A stretch of 64,000 bases of DNA from JAVJRN01 sp040218415 (GTDB lineage: Bacteria > Bacteroidota > Bacteroidia > Cytophagales > Cyclobacteriaceae). A program made the position numbers and the translations under genes. The stretch is taken from NCBI GenBank assembly GCA_040218415.1, contig JAVJRN010000025.1, positions 1 through 64,000 of the forward strand, given 5' to 3'. Positions 63,702 to 64,000 of the stretch are shown one piece after another (within the stretch, counting starts at the first letter, position 1; every line of letters begins with the position of its first letter). The notes under the pieces were generated by a model. The model saw only the letters and a list, made by a program, of their open reading frames with translations, was not told the origin of the DNA and did not search any database.

Positions 63702-63737
63702 GTTAAGGTTAGCTTGAATTATGAAAGTTTTAGCGGC

Positions 63738-64000
63738 TCAGGTTGAGGTGTTAGACAAAGCTATTTTCACGGTAACGAACGTTCCTTTTTCGCTTCCAGG
63801 ACTCCAATCGACGGTACCATTGATCATGTCTAACCTGCTTTTAATATTGAGCAGTCCATGACCTTTTGTCGACTCTTCGTTCATGCCTTTGCCATTATCC
63901 TCAAGGAAGAGTAATAAATTTCCTTTTTGCTTAATCAACTGTACAGTGACTGTTTGTGCCCCTGCATGCTTGATGATGTTATTGATCAGCTCTTGAATAA
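63738..64000 (-). CDS. Second sensor histidine kinase, partial (5' end beyond the window)
   Basis: The frame is open to the right edge, so only the 3' end is seen: about 87 residues. It reads on from IQELINNIIKHAGAQ through the G box LEDNGKGMNEES and GHGLLNIKSRLDMING. It is almost identical to the C-terminal end of the kinase at 61357-63288 over about 60 residues, then diverges near the end (TVDWSPGSEKGTFVTVKIALSNTST instead of the shorter PIV end). This shows tandem duplication. The start and sensor domain are not visible. Confidence 0.9.
   Translation of the reverse strand, partial: IQELINNIIKHAGAQTVTVQLIKQKGNLLLFLEDNGKGMNEESTKGHGLLNIKSRLDMINGTVDWSPGSEKGTFVTVKIALSNTST

Larger units (their letters stand above)
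63289..63737. other. Intergenic region of about 450 bases between the two kinases
   Basis: It holds two inverted repeats, listed separately, and no supported gene. The 63340-63580 part shows nothing recognisable. Promoter and 3' signals of the two kinase genes presumably lie here. Confidence 0.5.

Noticed and set aside
1..64000. CRISPR arrays, insertion sequences or prophage
   Set aside because: I saw no regularly spaced repeats, transposase motifs, terminal inverted repeats flanking genes, or phage structural genes.

Overview
The window looks like a chromosome segment of a Bacteroidetes bacterium, most likely from the Cytophagales (Reichenbachiella/Fulvivirga/Marivirga-like gliding bacteria). 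This rests on the low GC content, several candidate TAnnTTTG promoter elements, few strong Shine-Dalgarno sites, TTG/GTG starts, YaiO/OmpA/SpoIIE/TPR-rich gene content, and the gene order TPR - phosphosulfolactate synthase - DUF368 - aroE. The genus is inference. I see no insertion sequence, prophage or CRISPR array.

Layout. 1-12.4 kb is housekeeping: tRNA-Arg(ACG), a secreted barrel-like protein, a PAP2-like membrane protein coupled to rpoN, asnS, an M23 peptidase, a fatty acid hydroxylase, a TlpA-like thioredoxin, lipoprotein msrA, tRNA-Arg(CCT), hflX and several small hypothetical genes. 12.4-17.5 kb is a compact Wzx/Wzy-free exopolysaccharide export block: glycosyltransferase, Wza-like lipoprotein, Wzc-like tyrosine kinase and CpsB-like phosphatase. 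17.5-24.8 kb holds a TPR protein, comA, a DUF368 polyprenyl-phosphate translocase, aroE, uvrB and a double-VOC protein. 24.8-27.4 kb is a minus-strand signalling cassette: PAS-SpoIIE phosphatase, roadblock-like protein, mini ABC-like ATPase and dual-specificity phosphatase. 29.3-33.9 kb is leuCDBA.

34-46 kb is more accessory. It has a [2Fe-2S] ferredoxin/truncated globin/zinc-ribbon fusion, a PD40-OmpA-TSP3-OmpA protein, an LtaS-like sulfatase-fold enzyme paired with a YaiO-like barrel (both carrying a related TPR module), and a GH3 enzyme facing a Nudix-fold repressor across a region with two matching operator-like dyads. 46-58 kb includes a methyltransferase, a 1172-residue fusion of a 7TM AraC-type regulator to a MacB/FtsX ABC permease, a ThuA protein, an ABC1/UbiB kinase coupled to a VOC/PCP_red-like protein, a DUF6503 lipoprotein and a patatin-type autotransporter-like phospholipase. 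58-64 kb has an EF-hand protein, a DUF2202 lipoprotein with a cytochrome c, and a TPR histidine kinase/NarL-type response regulator pair. A near-identical copy of the regulator's HTH end lies 1.7 kb away, and a second, partial paralogous kinase runs off the right edge.

The strongest candidates for something undescribed are the AraC-HTH/FtsX permease fusion (47333-50851), the ferredoxin-globin-zinc ribbon protein (34057-34932), the four-gene phosphatase/roadblock/ATPase cassette (24772-27405), the LtaS-like/YaiO pair with a shared TPR module (39522-43161), and the duplicating kinase/regulator locus (58985-64000).
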